Assembly (NCBI GenBank): GCA_018333955.1
Contig: JAGXSD010000033.1
Coordinates: forward strand, 1 to 41,860
Length of the DNA: 41,860 nt
Reading direction: 5' to 3'
From: Erysipelotrichia bacterium
Lineage (GTDB): Bacteria > Bacillota_I > Bacilli_A > Erysipelotrichales > Erysipelotrichaceae
How positions within the stretch are numbered: the first letter of the stretch is position 1; each line of letters begins with the position of its first letter. Of the stretch, positions 41,618-41,860 are shown piece after piece. The translations under genes and the position numbers were made by a program. Under the pieces are notes generated by a model. It worked only from the letters and a program-made list of their open reading frames with translations. It was not told the DNA's origin and made no database searches.

Positions 41618-41860
41618 ATGCAAAACCTTAAATTACAATTAGAGTATAAACCAACTCAACTCATTTTACCAGTCAATTTAGAACATAAAATTGATGAAAA
41701 CGATCCTGTTATCAGTTTTAAGGAAGTCGTAGGTGGACTTAAACTTTCTCAGTTTATTCAATCTTCTACCAAAGGAAGGAACGAGTACAACCCAGAGATG
41801 ATGATTCATGTCATCCTATTTGGATTTATGGAAAACATTCGAAGTTTGAGAGCGTTGGAG
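41618..41860 (+). CDS. IS1182-family-like transposase, N-terminal 81 residues
   Basis: The frame is open to the window edge. It begins MQNLKLQLEYKPTQLILPVN and continues with DENDPVISFKEVV, LKLSQF, GRNEYNPEMMIHVILFGFME and NIRSLRALE. This matches the DUF772-type N-terminal domain of IS1182/IS4-like transposases, with the family pattern of a (Y/H)(D/N)P segment ahead of a helix and a final SxRxLE. The catalytic core is outside the window. The gene looks intact here, in contrast to the IS30 copy at the other end. Confidence 0.75.
   Translation, partial: MQNLKLQLEYKPTQLILPVNLEHKIDENDPVISFKEVVGGLKLSQFIQSSTKGRNEYNPEMMIHVILFGFMENIRSLRALE

Larger units (their letters stand above)
41530..41860 (+). 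mobile_element. IS1182-family-like insertion sequence, left end (runs off the window)
   Basis: GGGGCTGT at 41530-41537 resembles terminal repeats of IS1182-family elements and starts a small inverted repeat (GGCTGT with ACAGCC at 41547-41552). It is followed by a strong hairpin and the transposase start. The right end lies outside the window. Confidence 0.5.

Noticed and set aside
1-41860. Composite transposon formed by the two insertion sequences at the window ends
   Set aside because: The two elements belong to different families and the DNA between them is mostly core housekeeping genes.
1-41860. CRISPR array, tRNA or rRNA genes
   Set aside because: No regularly spaced repeats, cloverleaf ends or conserved rRNA segments were seen on either strand.

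Overview
The window is low-GC Bacillota-type chromosome. The evidence is AT-rich DNA, AGGAGG-type ribosome binding sites, compact hairpin plus T-tract terminators, the secA-prfB pair, and a mevalonate-pathway operon (mvk-mvaD-mvaK2-fni) in the order found in cocci, lactobacilli and Erysipelotrichia. The gene style looks most like an Erysipelotrichaceae/Erysipelothrix-like bacterium, but that is inference; no rRNA, tRNA or other decisive marker is present.

Layout. 1-525: the 5' end of an IS30-family element (transposase frame broken by TAG), apparently inserted just after the start of an ABC-transporter ATPase gene. 572-3286: a sortase-type surface protein and an HtrA-like protease. 3395-9421: a signalling block of response regulator, kinase, ABC ATPase-permease, response regulator, kinase. 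9402-10685: a possible 34-residue hydrophobic peptide with a possible antisense RNA, then an HNH endonuclease. 10856-15926: a methyltransferase, a NERD-domain helicase, membrane proteins, an HD hydrolase and a LiaF-like protein. 16036-19958: mevalonate operon giving IPP/DMAPP. 19996-21503: two overlapping UTRA/GntR-type regulators. 21754-26817: a potassium block (TrkH, a split TrkA, a TPR protein, and a KdpDE-like two-component system without any Kdp pump). 26885-31217: LURP-one-related protein, cold-shock protein, secA, and prfB with its programmed frameshift. 31356-34590: an iron(III) ABC importer. 34764-40000: accessory DNA with an exonuclease-BRCT protein, a geranylgeranyl-reductase-like flavoprotein, and a two-gene module of glycine-zipper membrane proteins whose first member carries an XRE-type helix-turn-helix. 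40094-41427: a DUF4870-like membrane protein and an AraC/GyrI-type regulator. 41530 to the end: the start of an IS1182-family-like element.

The main themes are envelope stress and transport sensing (HtrA, two kinases around an ABC transporter, LiaF-like protein), potassium homeostasis, isoprenoid supply, and protein export and translation. The least explained part is the 37233-40000 glycine-zipper pair. A second pattern runs through the window: at least four start codons lie exactly where transcription should begin from a good -10 box, with little or no Shine-Dalgarno sequence, which suggests leaderless mRNAs.
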